DNA of 62,105 nucleotides from NCBI GenBank assembly GCA_028704555.1, contig JAQWFD010000022.1:1-62105 (forward strand), in the 5' to 3' direction. Every line of letters starts with the position of its first letter. Position 1 is the first letter of the stretch. This DNA comes from Desulfobacterales bacterium. GTDB lineage: Bacteria; Desulfobacterota; Desulfobacteria; Desulfobacterales; JAQWFD01. Below, piece after piece: positions 8,456 to 17,197 of this stretch. Below the pieces are notes generated by a model. The model was not told the DNA's origin. It did no database searches and was given only the letters and a program-made list of their open reading frames with translations. The position numbers were made by a program, and so were the translations under genes.

Positions 8456-9124
8456 ATGCGAATTCCATTTCTGTCAAACCTTATCGGTTCACCGTTTGAC
8501 AGTCTTCAGGAACATGCGGAAAAAGTAAAGGAATGCACATGGTTTTTCCAGCAGGCGATTGAATGTTATGTCACGGGCAAACATGAACGGTTTGAAGACC
8601 TCAGACAGAAGATCATAGAAATAGAAAGGGAGGCAGATTCGATCAAACGGAAAATTCACGGGCGTCTCCCGAAAGGCACATTCCTGCCTCTGGAAAAGCT
8701 GGAATTTTTCCGCTACCTGAGAGAGCAGGACGATGTTCTTGATGCCGTCGAAGATGCCATCGACTGGATTTCCATGAAAAGTGATTCCGGAATTCCTGAA
8801 GAACTTCGTGAAGATTTTCTTTTGCTGGTCGATACGGTGATCGATCCGATTGAAGAATTGAGCAATCTGGTAGCCGAAGCGAGAAAATATTTCAACCGAT
8901 GTTCGGCTAAACAGCGGGAAATCGTTATGGCGGTGATCCGGACCCTTCATAAACAGGAACAGGAAACCGATAAAGTGGAAGGGCGGATAAAGCGGAGGGC
9001 GTTTAAGATGAACACGGACCCTTTAACTGTATTTCACATTATCCGGATGGCTGAAATCATCGGGTCCATAGCCGATCATGCTGAAAATGCCGCTGACATG
9101 ATACGAGCGATGGTATCAAAATAA
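8456..9124 (+). CDS. DUF47 (TIGR00153) PhoU-like protein
   Basis: A 222-residue all-helical protein of the DUF47/PhoU_div family. PFDSLQEHAEKVKEC at the N-terminus and repeated acidic-basic helices (EIEREADSIKRKIHGRLPKG; ADHAENAADMIRAMV at the end) match this family, which folds like PhoU and is often encoded next to a PiT-type phosphate permease. No pit gene adjoins it here, so its partner lies elsewhere or it acts alone. The ATG at 8456 has a good AAGGAGA site. It converges on the AMMECR1 gene with only 10 nt between stop codons. Confidence 0.9.
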   Translation: MRIPFLSNLIGSPFDSLQEHAEKVKECTWFFQQAIECYVTGKHERFEDLRQKIIEIEREADSIKRKIHGRLPKGTFLPLEKLEFFRYLREQDDVLDAVEDAIDWISMKSDSGIPEELREDFLLLVDTVIDPIEELSNLVAEARKYFNRCSAKQREIVMAVIRTLHKQEQETDKVEGRIKRRAFKMNTDPLTVFHIIRMAEIIGSIADHAENAADMIRAMVSK

Positions 9125-9134
9125 CTGATTGCTT

Positions 9135-9704
9135 TCATTCTGAAAAATACTCAGCCGTATAGACTTTGACCCCAATGTCATTTTTTTTCCAACAGTCACC
9201 GGACAGACCCGCCTTTAAACACAGCTGGGTTAAAAACACGTCCTTTCCGGAAAGCTGCTCCCACACCTGCGGCAGGAATGTAGCCGTACGGTAACCTTTC
9301 GATAATATCACACCGTGTATTCCGGGCTTGAGTTTTTTTTTAAGATCTTCCGAATCTGAATAATGAAGAACTTCAGGAACAGACAACACGCTGATTTCCA
9401 ATACAATATCATCGAGTTCATCCACTTGAAGGGGGGCAAAACGGGTATCGCTGAAAGCAGCATGAACGGCATTTTCTTCAACACCTGTAATCAATTCCCT
9501 TACCGGTTCGATAATGCCGATACAGCCCCTGAGATCTCCCTTTTTATGAAGCGTGACAAAGCAGCCGCGCTTTTGGCGTAGTCTGGAGGAAACCTGCCCC
9601 GCCTGTTGAAACAGGGCCCCGCCTGTCAGCCTGGATTCTATCGCGCGCCGCGCGACTTTCAACAATACTTTTTTATCTTCCGGTGTCAGCTCAGATACAG
9701 CCAT
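9135..9704 (-). CDS. amrA: AMMECR1-domain protein (AmmeMemoRadiSam system protein A type)
   Basis: A 189-residue AMMECR1-fold protein. The hallmark LRGCIGIIEP is present as GDLRGCIGIIEPVRELI, with the following AFSDTRFAPL and a conserved GYRTATFLPQVWEQL segment. The gene often clusters with MEMO-family and radical SAM genes (the AmmeMemoRadiSam system), but neither is adjacent here; the nearest radical SAM gene is 27 kb away and belongs to another group. The biochemical role of the family is unsettled. The C-terminal CWKK segment retains a conserved cysteine. Confidence 0.9.
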   Translation of the reverse strand: MAVSELTPEDKKVLLKVARRAIESRLTGGALFQQAGQVSSRLRQKRGCFVTLHKKGDLRGCIGIIEPVRELITGVEENAVHAAFSDTRFAPLQVDELDDIVLEISVLSVPEVLHYSDSEDLKKKLKPGIHGVILSKGYRTATFLPQVWEQLSGKDVFLTQLCLKAGLSGDCWKKNDIGVKVYTAEYFSE

Positions 9705-9868
9705 GGCAACCCCCTCTGATAATGAAAACCAATTTCCCCATGCCAGCGCAATCCACAGAATGATACGTATGCCGAAAAAAAAGGATCAACTTCAGACGGG
9801 AAGGAATTCATTCTATCCTGAAAAGCAGATCCCCCGGCACAAAACATTCTCACACATTCGCCGGCAAT

Positions 9869-10126
9869 TCAGTCTCTAAAAAAAGCCCACCACATATATA
9901 GCCCAAATCCTGCCCAGCACAACAGACAAATTAAATAGGCCTTCCAATCCACCGGCTTTTTCGCCATCCCTTGATGATCAACCTTACCCACTTTCTTTTT
10001 GCAATATGGACAAACCGTTGCATCCAGGGAAAGATGTGTAAAGCAATCCGGACATTTCTTGGTCTGACTTCTGCCTTTACCGGATTTTTCCTTTAAGCCG
10101 ACTGCACTCATATCCCCGACTGCCAT
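9869..10126 (-). CDS. Small zinc-ribbon membrane protein
   Basis: An 85-residue protein with a treble-clef/zinc-ribbon knuckle pair (KKCPDCFTHL and TVCPYCKKKVG) followed by one strongly hydrophobic helix (AYLICLLCWAGFGLYMWW). The four CxxC cysteines should bind zinc on the cytoplasmic face and the helix anchor it in the membrane. I do not recognise a named family. The two intact knuckles and the single clean membrane segment argue that it is a real gene. Its function is unknown; upstream and downstream genes give no functional link. Confidence 0.65.
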   Translation of the reverse strand: MAVGDMSAVGLKEKSGKGRSQTKKCPDCFTHLSLDATVCPYCKKKVGKVDHQGMAKKPVDWKAYLICLLCWAGFGLYMWWAFFRD

Positions 10127-10369
10127 TAATCGCTTTTTTACCAGACGTTCCTCAAATTTAAGGGCTGTTCTGTATCCCTGAAAGACACCGACATCAATTC
10201 GAGTGGCAAGCTGAACAGGCCTTTACTGAATATTCAAACAACAGTTATAAATTTAAGACGCTATGGAACCATTAAGCCCCAGATCCACCAGACGTGAAAA
10301 ATTTCAAATCGTATCATCCTTTCACAACAGAAACAGCGTGACATGCGATCGCATTTCGTATCAAATACC

Positions 10370-10454
10370 GGGCTTGATCATAGCTTCGGCCATATTTCCG
10401 AATAAGTAACTACGGAGTTTCTCGACAACGCGGCCGAAACGATGATCAAGGCCC
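10370..10454. repeat. GGGCTTGATCAT palindromic element (copy B, 85 bp)
   Basis: Left end GGGCTTGATCATAGCTTCGG and right end (reverse complement GGGCCTTGATCATCGTTTCG) pair to form a long stem; GGCC occurs just inside both arms. It lies directly after the ppiD-like gene (minus strand) and may act in its 3' end. It is the shortest of the complete copies. Confidence 0.75.
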
Positions 10455-10485
10455 AAATATCCATAACCCCACGCTGTTACAGCAG

Positions 10486-12381
10486 CTATTTTATCAAGTC
10501 TTCGTTCAGAAGAGCGATATCGCTTTTTTCTTTGATCCCGGCCAGCCATGTATCGAATGTTTTAAATTGCTTCTGCTTCAGGAGTCGATCGGTCACCTCA
10601 GATCTGGCCTTTTCAAACGCTTGGGCATCAGGGGTTTTTCTTTCACCGAATCTGATCACGTAATAGCCCTTTGCACCTTTAAAGACACGCTCAGGAAGGG
10701 GATTGTCAGCAGACAGTTTAAACGACGCTTCGGCAATCTCTGATTCATAGCCAATTTCCGGAATTGATGCGTTTCGTTTAAACCATCCGGTATAGGACAC
10801 CGTCACGCCGTATGATTTGACTTCTTCCTCCATCGACTTGCCGGATTTAAGAGCGGAAAAGAACCGGTTTGAATCTTCAGCCGCTTTTTCGCCCTGTTTA
10901 TCACTGATAAAATCACTCATGACCCTGTCTTTGACGGTATCCAAACCGGGTATTTTTTCCGATTCTTTTTCGATCACCTGAATCAGGTAATATCCATCAC
11001 CCAGGTCCTGAATGTCACTTATCTCCATAGCTGAAAGGTTAAACGCGACCGCTACGAATTCAGAGGACTTACTGATCCCATTGACCGAATCCTTTCCGGA
11101 AAAAAAATCCGTAGTATGAATCTCCAGCTGTCTGGACTTTGCGATATCTGCCAGGTTATCCCCTTCGATAAACGCATCGTAAACGGCTTCGGCCGAGTCA
11201 TATGCGAGCGTCCGCGTTTTGTCTTCCGTCAGAATTCCACGAATTTTTTCTTCCGCCTCTTTCAATGACATCGTGGAGGCCTCATTGACCTTCTCCACCT
11301 TGATCAGGTGCCACCCGAAACGGGTACGGACCGGTTCGCTGATTTCCCCCGGCTTCATTGAAAAGGCTTTGTCGGAAAAAGGCTTGACCATATCCTGACG
11401 TTTAAAGATACCCAGATAGCCGCCGTCCTTTTTGGCAGGTCCTTCTGAATATTGTTTGGCCAGCGCTGCAAAATCTTTACCTTCCCGGGACATTTTGAAA
11501 ATATCCATGGCCTTTTGTTTTGCTTTGGCAACGGCCTCGTCGCTGTCATTTTCATTGACCTTCAGAAGAATATGACGGGCCTCGACGGTTGCAGGGGTTT
11601 CAAATTCAGACAGATTTGAATTATAGTATTCCTCAATTTCCTCACTGGTCAACTGAATTTCGCTTTTATAGGCTTCAGGCTCAAACCGCAGGTATTGAAC
11701 CTTAACCATGGGATCGGTCTTGTAGGTTTCCTTGTGTTGATCGTAATAGAGGCGGATCGCCTCATCGCTATGCGCAATGTCCTGATAACGGCTGGGATCA
11801 AACATGACAAAATCAATGTTGGCAGAGGCGTTTTCCCAGTTGTACCAGGCCATCGCCTCCTGATCTGACACCTTGACACTGTCGACAATCAATGTCCTCA
11901 CTTTTTCGATCAGCATGGACTTGCGCTGAAAATTCTCGAACTGTTCCGGAGTCATCTGGTACCGACTCAATATATTTTTATACAGGCCCTGATCAAACAC
12001 ACCGTTGGCATGAAAGGCGCTCATACTTCTAATTGTTTCAGCAAGTTCGCTGTCTGAAACTTTAAAGCTCAGTTCATCTGCCTCCTGAAGCAACAGCCTC
12101 TGATCAATCAGGCGATCCAGCGCCTGGTGCTTAACCTGAAGCAGATTAATCATATCATCATTCAGAGAGCTTCCGAATCTCTGCCGCAATTGTTCAATCA
12201 ACGAATCATATGACTCTCGGTATTCTTCTATGGTAATCGTCTCTCCATTGACGGTTGCAACCCGTGCGCCCCGTTTTGAACGAAAACTTCCGACCCCCCA
12301 AAAAACAAAGACGATAACGATGGCACCCAAAAGAAATTTTATAACCCATGTATTGGCTTTGCTTCTCATTAAATTGAGCAT
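10486..12381 (-). CDS. PpiD/SurA-type periplasmic folding factor, peptidyl-prolyl isomerase
   Basis: A 631-residue protein with an N-terminal cytoplasmic stub and one membrane anchor (IKFLLGAIVIVFVFWGVGSF, about residues 14-33), a SurA_N chaperone domain (NGETITIEEYRESYDSLIEQ), and a parvulin PPIC domain at about 265-365 (ARHILLKV, DGGYLGIF, GEISEPVRTRFGWHLIKVE). A second, degenerate parvulin-like module may follow in the C-terminal 200 residues. The architecture is that of PpiD, an inner-membrane chaperone near the Sec translocon that helps newly exported proteins fold. The gene stands alone between repeat copy B and a tRNA gene. Confidence 0.92.
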   Translation of the reverse strand: MLNLMRSKANTWVIKFLLGAIVIVFVFWGVGSFRSKRGARVATVNGETITIEEYRESYDSLIEQLRQRFGSSLNDDMINLLQVKHQALDRLIDQRLLLQEADELSFKVSDSELAETIRSMSAFHANGVFDQGLYKNILSRYQMTPEQFENFQRKSMLIEKVRTLIVDSVKVSDQEAMAWYNWENASANIDFVMFDPSRYQDIAHSDEAIRLYYDQHKETYKTDPMVKVQYLRFEPEAYKSEIQLTSEEIEEYYNSNLSEFETPATVEARHILLKVNENDSDEAVAKAKQKAMDIFKMSREGKDFAALAKQYSEGPAKKDGGYLGIFKRQDMVKPFSDKAFSMKPGEISEPVRTRFGWHLIKVEKVNEASTMSLKEAEEKIRGILTEDKTRTLAYDSAEAVYDAFIEGDNLADIAKSRQLEIHTTDFFSGKDSVNGISKSSEFVAVAFNLSAMEISDIQDLGDGYYLIQVIEKESEKIPGLDTVKDRVMSDFISDKQGEKAAEDSNRFFSALKSGKSMEEEVKSYGVTVSYTGWFKRNASIPEIGYESEIAEASFKLSADNPLPERVFKGAKGYYVIRFGERKTPDAQAFEKARSEVTDRLLKQKQFKTFDTWLAGIKEKSDIALLNEDLIK

Positions 12382-12837
12382 ACAGTTCCTCTCTGTTTAT
12401 AATCTCTTTCTTAAATCATACTAACCGTATCCGTATTGATATCAGCATATATCATAATTCAGACGAATTCAGGAACAAACACATCCGGGCAGCCCGCTCA
12501 AGTCAGACGCCGGACTATTTCATCACGCCATCGCCAACTGTCTGATGTGCCTTGAAAAAAGCATAAAACCGCCCTGCCCTCTGCCCCCGGTGATTAACTG
12601 TGTTTTAATTATCCCTGTTTTTTTGTATAAATAAATATTCTATTTTTGATATTGAAATTTGTCAACCATTTACCATTTTCGGATCTGTAAAATCCTGTCC
12701 CCAGCTTTATACGACAACGCCGTAACTGCTTAAACGATGGTTCGGCAACATCAATCATGAAATCTGTCAGCATAACGAAATGCCAAAAAGTATCCTTTCC
12801 CATATTGGCACAATTTGCCTGTTGACATATTTTTATA
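12382..12837. other. Gene-free interval before tRNA-Ala
   Basis: About 450 bp of moderately AT-rich DNA that hold the promoter side of the ppiD-like gene. A 64-codon reading frame on the minus strand (12609-12803) has neither a ribosome site nor recognisable composition and is not called. No repeat family member was seen. Confidence 0.4.
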
Positions 12838-12866
12838 TTGACATAAAAAAAAGTGTTTGGTAGATA
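12838..12866 (+). promoter_or_regulatory. Sigma-70-type promoter of tRNA-Ala
   Basis: A perfect -35 hexamer TTGACA (12838-12843) is separated by 17 nt from a -10 hexamer TAGATA (12861-12866). The predicted start lies about 7-8 nt upstream of the tRNA 5' end at 12881. A second TTGACA at 12822 has no matching -10. Confidence 0.75.
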
Positions 12867-12880
12867 AATAAAAATTACGT

Positions 12881-12956
12881 GGGGCTGTAGCTCAGCTGGG
12901 AGAGCGCATGGCTGGCAGCCATGAGGTCAGGGGTTCGAGCCCCCTCAGCTCCACCA
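12881..12956 (+). tRNA. tRNA-Ala (anticodon GGC)
   Basis: The 76-nt sequence folds into a full cloverleaf: acceptor GGGGCTG pairs with CAGCTCC, the D arm contains AGCTCAGCTGGGAGAGC, the anticodon stem CATGG/CCATG encloses loop CTGGCAG with anticodon GGC (12914-12916), and the T arm is GGGGTTCGAGCCCC. The discriminator A and CCA end are encoded in the DNA. It is a single gene, not part of an rRNA operon. Confidence 0.98.
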
Positions 12957-12971
12957 ACAAAATATTTTACA

Positions 12972-12999
12972 GGGGGGTTTTCTTAGCCCCCCTTTTTTT
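12972..12999 (+). terminator. Rho-independent terminator after tRNA-Ala
   Basis: GGGGGG (12972-12977) pairs with CCCCCC (12987-12992) across a short loop, followed directly by seven T residues. It starts 15 nt after the tRNA CCA end, so the tRNA is probably monocistronic. Confidence 0.85.
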
Positions 13000-13718
13000 A
13001 TCCCTGTGTACACAGATTCTGTCAGAATCGATTACATTTTAATATTGACAATCAAAAACTGACCAACGTATAAAATTAATAGGAAGCTCTTGGAATATAC
13101 ATATCCATGTTTACTTCAAATATCTTTTCAGCCAGAGCCTCTGTCTGAAAAGACAGTTTTTATTAATTACCCCTGCTCAACAGGCACAAAAATCAACACT
13201 CATAAGCATTCACATATGGCTTAAGATCAAATCACATCGTAACAAAGCAATCATACGGCTCCTCTTTTTTATCCGTTTTCGACCCGAAACAGCTTATAGA
13301 CAAGTCAAATAGCAAATAAATATCCATCGAATACATTATGATCAATAGGGCTCATCCGGATAAAACACACGTCACAAATAACCAATCCTTCTAACCGGTA
13401 AGGCTGCTTTAAAAATTTTTTATTATCATATTTCAGGTAATCACCTTATCGTACCATATTTTGTCCTAAACAGAATAATTTTGAGTAAAGATGGTCATTT
13501 TATTCTTGACAAGCAGGTAGTCTTTCTATACTCATGAATCATGTTCAGTTTTTGATCTTATTTTTTTAAATATTTTTTTTTCATTTATAAAAGAGCTGTA
13601 TACTGGTCATTCATTCAATACCATTTTCCTACTCCCATACAATAGAACGAATTTGATTATGCATTGACCGGCTATAGTAACTTCAACGCATTAACCATAT
13701 TTTAACCAAGGAGGATGT
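13000..13718. other. AT-rich upstream region of the acetate permease gene
   Basis: About 720 bp with no convincing reading frame. It is clearly richer in A+T than its surroundings. A TTGACA (13506-13511) and TATACT (13527-13532) are present but only 15 nt apart, so at best a weak promoter about 190 nt before the permease start. Such a long leader may carry binding sites for a regulator, but no inverted repeat stands out. Confidence 0.4.
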
Positions 13719-14276
13719 ATGGCTGAACAAAAATTAGCAAATCCAGCGGCAATAGGCTTGGCAGGATTCGCGTTAACCACCATGATTCTGCAGTTTCACA
13801 ACCTGGGATGGTGCGGCGTAGGCCCAATTGTAGCCTGTGGATTGATTTATGGGGGACTGGCCCAGATGATCGCCGGATTTCTGGAACAAAAGACTGGCAA
13901 CACTTTCGGTTTCAGCGCTTTTACCTCATATGGCGCGTTCTGGATCGCTCTGGGTGTTATTTTTCTTTTAAACCATTTTAACATTTACAAGGCCAGCACA
14001 ACTGACGTGGGCTGTTTTATGCTCGTGTGGACATTTTACACGGCTATCATGTTTGTCGCTTCCATGAGAACCAACAGCGCTCTGGCATGGACATTTGCCA
14101 CCTTACTGGTTGGCTTTATCTTACTGGTTCTAGCGCATTTTGGTTTTCCGGCAATGACCAAAGTTGCCGCATGGGACCTGATCGTATGCGCCTCTCTGGC
14201 ATGGTATGTCATGGCCCACGTAATTCTTGCCGATTTTGGAGTCAACGTACCCGTAGGCAAAGCCTGGATCAGCTGA
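13719..14276 (+). CDS. satP: Acetate/succinate-type permease (GPR1/FUN34/YaaH family)
   Basis: A 185-residue membrane protein with six hydrophobic segments and the family signature NPAAIGLAGFALTT close to the N-terminus (NPAPLGL in SatP). GGLAQMIAGFLEQKTGNTFG and FTSYGAFW are further conserved blocks of these channel-like acetate/proton symporters. The start has an ideal AAGGAGG site 5 nt upstream. It precedes a CoA-transferase pair by about 600 bp, which suggests uptake and CoA activation of acetate or another short-chain acid. Substrate choice between acetate, propionate and succinate cannot be read from the sequence. Confidence 0.93.
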   Translation: MAEQKLANPAAIGLAGFALTTMILQFHNLGWCGVGPIVACGLIYGGLAQMIAGFLEQKTGNTFGFSAFTSYGAFWIALGVIFLLNHFNIYKASTTDVGCFMLVWTFYTAIMFVASMRTNSALAWTFATLLVGFILLVLAHFGFPAMTKVAAWDLIVCASLAWYVMAHVILADFGVNVPVGKAWIS

Positions 14277-14890
14277 CAAACGAACCAACGCATTTCTTTC
14301 ATCAACAAAATGATGATGGCCTCGTAAAAAATCAAATTTGAGACGGCAGAGCAAAAAGTTCAAGGCATCGCCAAGTTCTGGGACTGAGGCGTACTTATGT
14401 ACGCCTCAGTGAAAACAGAATGAAGCGCAAAACGCGTGGACGTTGTTACTGCACCCTCAAAAGCGACAGCAGTATAAAGGGTTATCAACAAGTTCATGCT
14501 GCCATCACGGTTCATCTGCACCTATCATATCAACACATTTTCCTTACGGCTGTTCGATTAAACGTATCAATTTGCTCATTGGGATCCGTGCAATGATACA
14601 AATTTATCAAAATCGGCTTGCGGCATCGTCACCTTTCCGCCTTTGAGCGATTATCTACAAAATTATTCACTCGTGTTCATCCGGAAATTCGGCTTTCACC
14701 GGATTGACACCAAAGTATGTTTCCAATCCGGAAATAAAATTTTTCACCCAAGGTCAAGGAAATCAAGGGAATGCAGGAAGGCTTGCTGAAGCAAGCCACA
14801 CAAGCAATTCCACAGATTGACGCAGACTTCGAAAAGGCCATTTATTGATGGAAACGAACTCGACCCAAACATCTTTGAAGGAGGTTGTTT
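14277..14890. other. Intergenic region with hairpin and a coding-like remnant
   Basis: 614 bp between the permease and the CoA-transferase. It holds a perfect hairpin (14383-14410) inside a sequence that looks like a dispersed repeat, and a short open stretch at 14732-14848 that reads like the C-terminus of a lost protein (KVKEIKGMQEGLLKQ and IDADFEKAIY before a TGA). AAGGAGG at 14878-14884 is the ribosome site of the next gene. Confidence 0.45.
14383..14410. repeat. Perfect 12-bp hairpin inside a probable dispersed repeat
   Basis: ACTGAGGCGTAC (14383-14394) and its exact reverse complement (14399-14410) enclose TTAT. The flanks (CTCGTAAAAAATC near 14321 and GAATGAAGCGCAAAACGCG after the stem) have the look of a repeat common in sulfate-reducer genomes, recalled rather than searched. 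No T tract follows, so it is not a standard terminator. Confidence 0.65.
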
Positions 14891-15964
14891 ATGACTGAAC
14901 AAGCAAGTTCTTCGATCACACGCATAACCAATTTAGATAAGGGTACCATCAAAAAACGGGACATCCCTTTTGAGTATTGGGGGCCAACGCCACGAGAAGC
15001 AAGAAAAGCCGCTGTTGCCAAAAAAAAAGGTCTGCACGACAAGCGGACAACCATGAAAGAGGCCGTAGCAAAATACATTAAAGACGGAATCCAACTCGGC
15101 ATCGGCGGTTTTGTAAACACCCGGGTACCGGTTGCCATTATTCATGAAATCATTCGACACGGCGCCAGGGATCTTACGCTGTCCATGCAATCGAACTCCA
15201 TCTGCTGCGAACTGCTCGCCGGCGCCATGATTCTAGATCCTGACCATGTATCAATCAAACGGGTGGAACTGGCGTGGTGGGGATATGAAGTCATTGGAAT
15301 CGCCCCGATTTTCAGATACCTGCTCGGCAGGGGCGAGATTCAGGTGGATGATTACACCAATTACGGAATGTCCGCACGCTTCAAAGCCGGCGCAATGGGA
15401 ATTCCCTTCATACCGACCCGTGATCATGGCGGATGCGATATGGAACTGGTCAACAGGGGCAAGATGATCAAATGCCCGTTCACCGATGAGAACATCTATC
15501 TGGTTCCTTCCTGCAATCCGGATGTCGGCATTATTCACGTACCTGCAGCCGATATGCACGGCAACGCAAAAATATTCGGTGCGCTTTGCACATGCCCCGA
15601 AATCTCTCAAGCCGCCAATCACACGATCATGTCTGTTGAGCAGATCATCCCCAACGAATATATCCGACGATATCCCAACCTGACAGAAATCCCGTATGTG
15701 ACGGTCGATGCGGTCGTTGAGCAGCCATTCGGCGCCTACCCCGGTGCATGTTACGGATCCTACTGGTTCGACATGCCGGAGATCCTTGCCTTCAGAAAGA
15801 CATGTGATGAATTCAGGAAAACAGGCAGCAAGGACGCTCTGAAAGCTTACTACGATAAATATGTATTTGGTTGCGAAACCTTTGATGATTATCTTGGCAC
15901 GCGGCCATATGATACAATGAAGAAACTCAGGCAAGGGGATGGTATTCAGCCGGTAATTATTTAG
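14891..15964 (+). CDS. CoA-transferase alpha subunit (glutaconate/3-oxoacid type, family I)
   Basis: A 357-residue protein; the ATG at 14891 follows AAGGAGG by 6 nt. It has the family I alpha-subunit core: KDGIQLGIGGFVNTRVPVAI near residue 60, VELAWWGYEVIG and GAMGIPFIPTRDHGG. The N-terminal 45 residues (IPFEYWGPTPREARKAA) are an extension not found in small AtoD-type subunits. The beta subunit gene follows after 57 nt. Together they would move CoA between an acyl-CoA and a free acid at a glutamyl-CoA intermediate held by the beta subunit. The upstream permease suggests acetate as one acid, but glutaconate or a beta-ketoacid remain possible. Confidence 0.88.
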   Translation: MTEQASSSITRITNLDKGTIKKRDIPFEYWGPTPREARKAAVAKKKGLHDKRTTMKEAVAKYIKDGIQLGIGGFVNTRVPVAIIHEIIRHGARDLTLSMQSNSICCELLAGAMILDPDHVSIKRVELAWWGYEVIGIAPIFRYLLGRGEIQVDDYTNYGMSARFKAGAMGIPFIPTRDHGGCDMELVNRGKMIKCPFTDENIYLVPSCNPDVGIIHVPAADMHGNAKIFGALCTCPEISQAANHTIMSVEQIIPNEYIRRYPNLTEIPYVTVDAVVEQPFGAYPGACYGSYWFDMPEILAFRKTCDEFRKTGSKDALKAYYDKYVFGCETFDDYLGTRPYDTMKKLRQGDGIQPVII

Positions 15965-16021
15965 CGAGCCTGATTGATGGTATCGCACAAGAAACCAATT
16001 AACAGCTAATAGGAGGGAATA

Positions 16022-16807
16022 ATGCCTGATTATGGACCATTTGAAATGATCGCTTATGCCGGATCAAAAATATTGAAAGATGAAACCGTCGTATTCGTCG
16101 GCACCGGGTTACCTATCATTGCGTCCATCCATGCCCAGCTCACCCACGCCCCCAGCCTTCAGATGATATTTGAAGCCGGATCACTGGGTGCTATTCTGGA
16201 ACAGGGGCTGCCTCTGTCGGTTGGTGACACGAAAGCATTTCGCAAAGCCCTTTATGCTAAAGGCCTTTGCGGCGCTTTTGAACTGACCCAGAGAGGATAT
16301 GCAGACTATGCCTTCATCGGTGGCGCGGAAATAGACATGTATGGAAATCTCAATTCAACATTTCAGGGCGGTACTTACGATTCGCCCCAGGTAAGATTTC
16401 CGGGAAGCGGCGGCGCCGGTGCAATGTCAGCGAACTGTGAAAAAACCATTGCCATCATGGCACTTGAAAAAAGAAGATTTGTTGAAAAAGTGCAGTTTGT
16501 GACCAGTATCGGATTTGGCGACGGTTCTGAAGATTACAGAATCAAGGCAGGCGTCTATGGTGCCGGCCCCTACAGAGTCATCACCAACGAGGCACTTTTT
16601 GGATTTGATGAAGAAACCAGACGAATGATGCTTCTTGAAATCATTCCGGGTAAAACCGCAGCCTATATTCAGGAGAAAGTCGGCTTTGAGCTGTTGATTT
16701 CTCCGGATCTGAAGGAAATGAGTGAGCCTACGGAAGAAGATCTCGTGCTGTTACGGGAAAAATGTGACCCGGATGGCTATTTCCTGAAACGAAAAGTTGC
16801 AAAATAA
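16022..16807 (+). CDS. CoA-transferase beta subunit (glutaconate CoA-transferase B type)
   Basis: A 261-residue partner of the alpha subunit. The catalytic glutamate is most likely E51 in MIFEAGSLGAI, close to the position (E54) known from glutaconate CoA-transferase B. GYADYAFIGGAEIDMYGNLNS and RFPGSGGAGAMSANC are the other conserved blocks; the second forms the CoA-binding glycine-rich loop. The length and order alpha-beta match GctAB rather than the fused or SCOT-type enzymes. The ribosome site AGGAGG lies 5 nt upstream of the ATG. A strong hairpin follows the stop by about 75 nt. Confidence 0.9.
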   Translation: MPDYGPFEMIAYAGSKILKDETVVFVGTGLPIIASIHAQLTHAPSLQMIFEAGSLGAILEQGLPLSVGDTKAFRKALYAKGLCGAFELTQRGYADYAFIGGAEIDMYGNLNSTFQGGTYDSPQVRFPGSGGAGAMSANCEKTIAIMALEKRRFVEKVQFVTSIGFGDGSEDYRIKAGVYGAGPYRVITNEALFGFDEETRRMMLLEIIPGKTAAYIQEKVGFELLISPDLKEMSEPTEEDLVLLREKCDPDGYFLKRKVAK

Positions 16808-16880
16808 GGCGTTTTCCTGATTTCCCAAACCTCGAGATCGCATAGATTAGTATACCTCCCAGTTGTGACTTCTTTAAAAC

Positions 16881-16916
16881 AACAGGAAGCGGAGCCATGC
16901 AACTCCGCTTCCTGTT
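16881..16916. terminator. Hairpin terminator candidate after the CoA-transferase genes
   Basis: AACAGGAAGCGGAG (16881-16894) and its exact reverse complement (16903-16916) form a 14-bp stem with an 8-nt loop. Only three T residues follow on the plus strand, so it is a weak intrinsic terminator or an mRNA-stabilising end. Confidence 0.6.
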
Positions 16917-16963
16917 TACCCTCATGCCTCCCATTAGGGTTGGTTTTATCATCGGCCATTGTA

Positions 16964-17023
16964 TCATCCCCGCGGGGATCCAGTTCGGTCGGTCTTTAAA
17001 TTCCCGCTTTCGCGAGAATGACG
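16964..17023. repeat. GGGAATCC / ATTCCCGC-type intergenic repeat
   Basis: CATCCCCGCGGGGATCCAG (16964-16982) and ATTCCCGCTTTCGCGAGAA (17000-17018, followed by TGACG) resemble the two halves of the ATTCCC...GGGAAT repeats (for example dRS3 of Neisseria) seen in many genomes. The resemblance is from memory. Each half has internal dyad symmetry (CCCCGCGGGG; CGCTTTCGCG). Confidence 0.5.
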
Positions 17024-17197
17024 AAAACGGGATGCAACCCTGTAAAAATAAATTTAGCCGAAATTAGAACCCATCCCCTTCGATTATGTCATACGGGCGG
17101 ACGGCCCGTATCCTGATATCATCCGCCCGGAGCCCCCCCTCACGTAATCCGGAAGTTTCCTGAAAAAAACAAAAGGATTCAACCCGAAGCATGAAAC

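Noticed and set aside
12609..12803. A 64-codon minus-strand frame between the ppiD-like gene and tRNA-Ala
   Set aside because: There is no ribosome site and no recognisable motif. The surrounding DNA is AT-rich, where long frames arise by chance.
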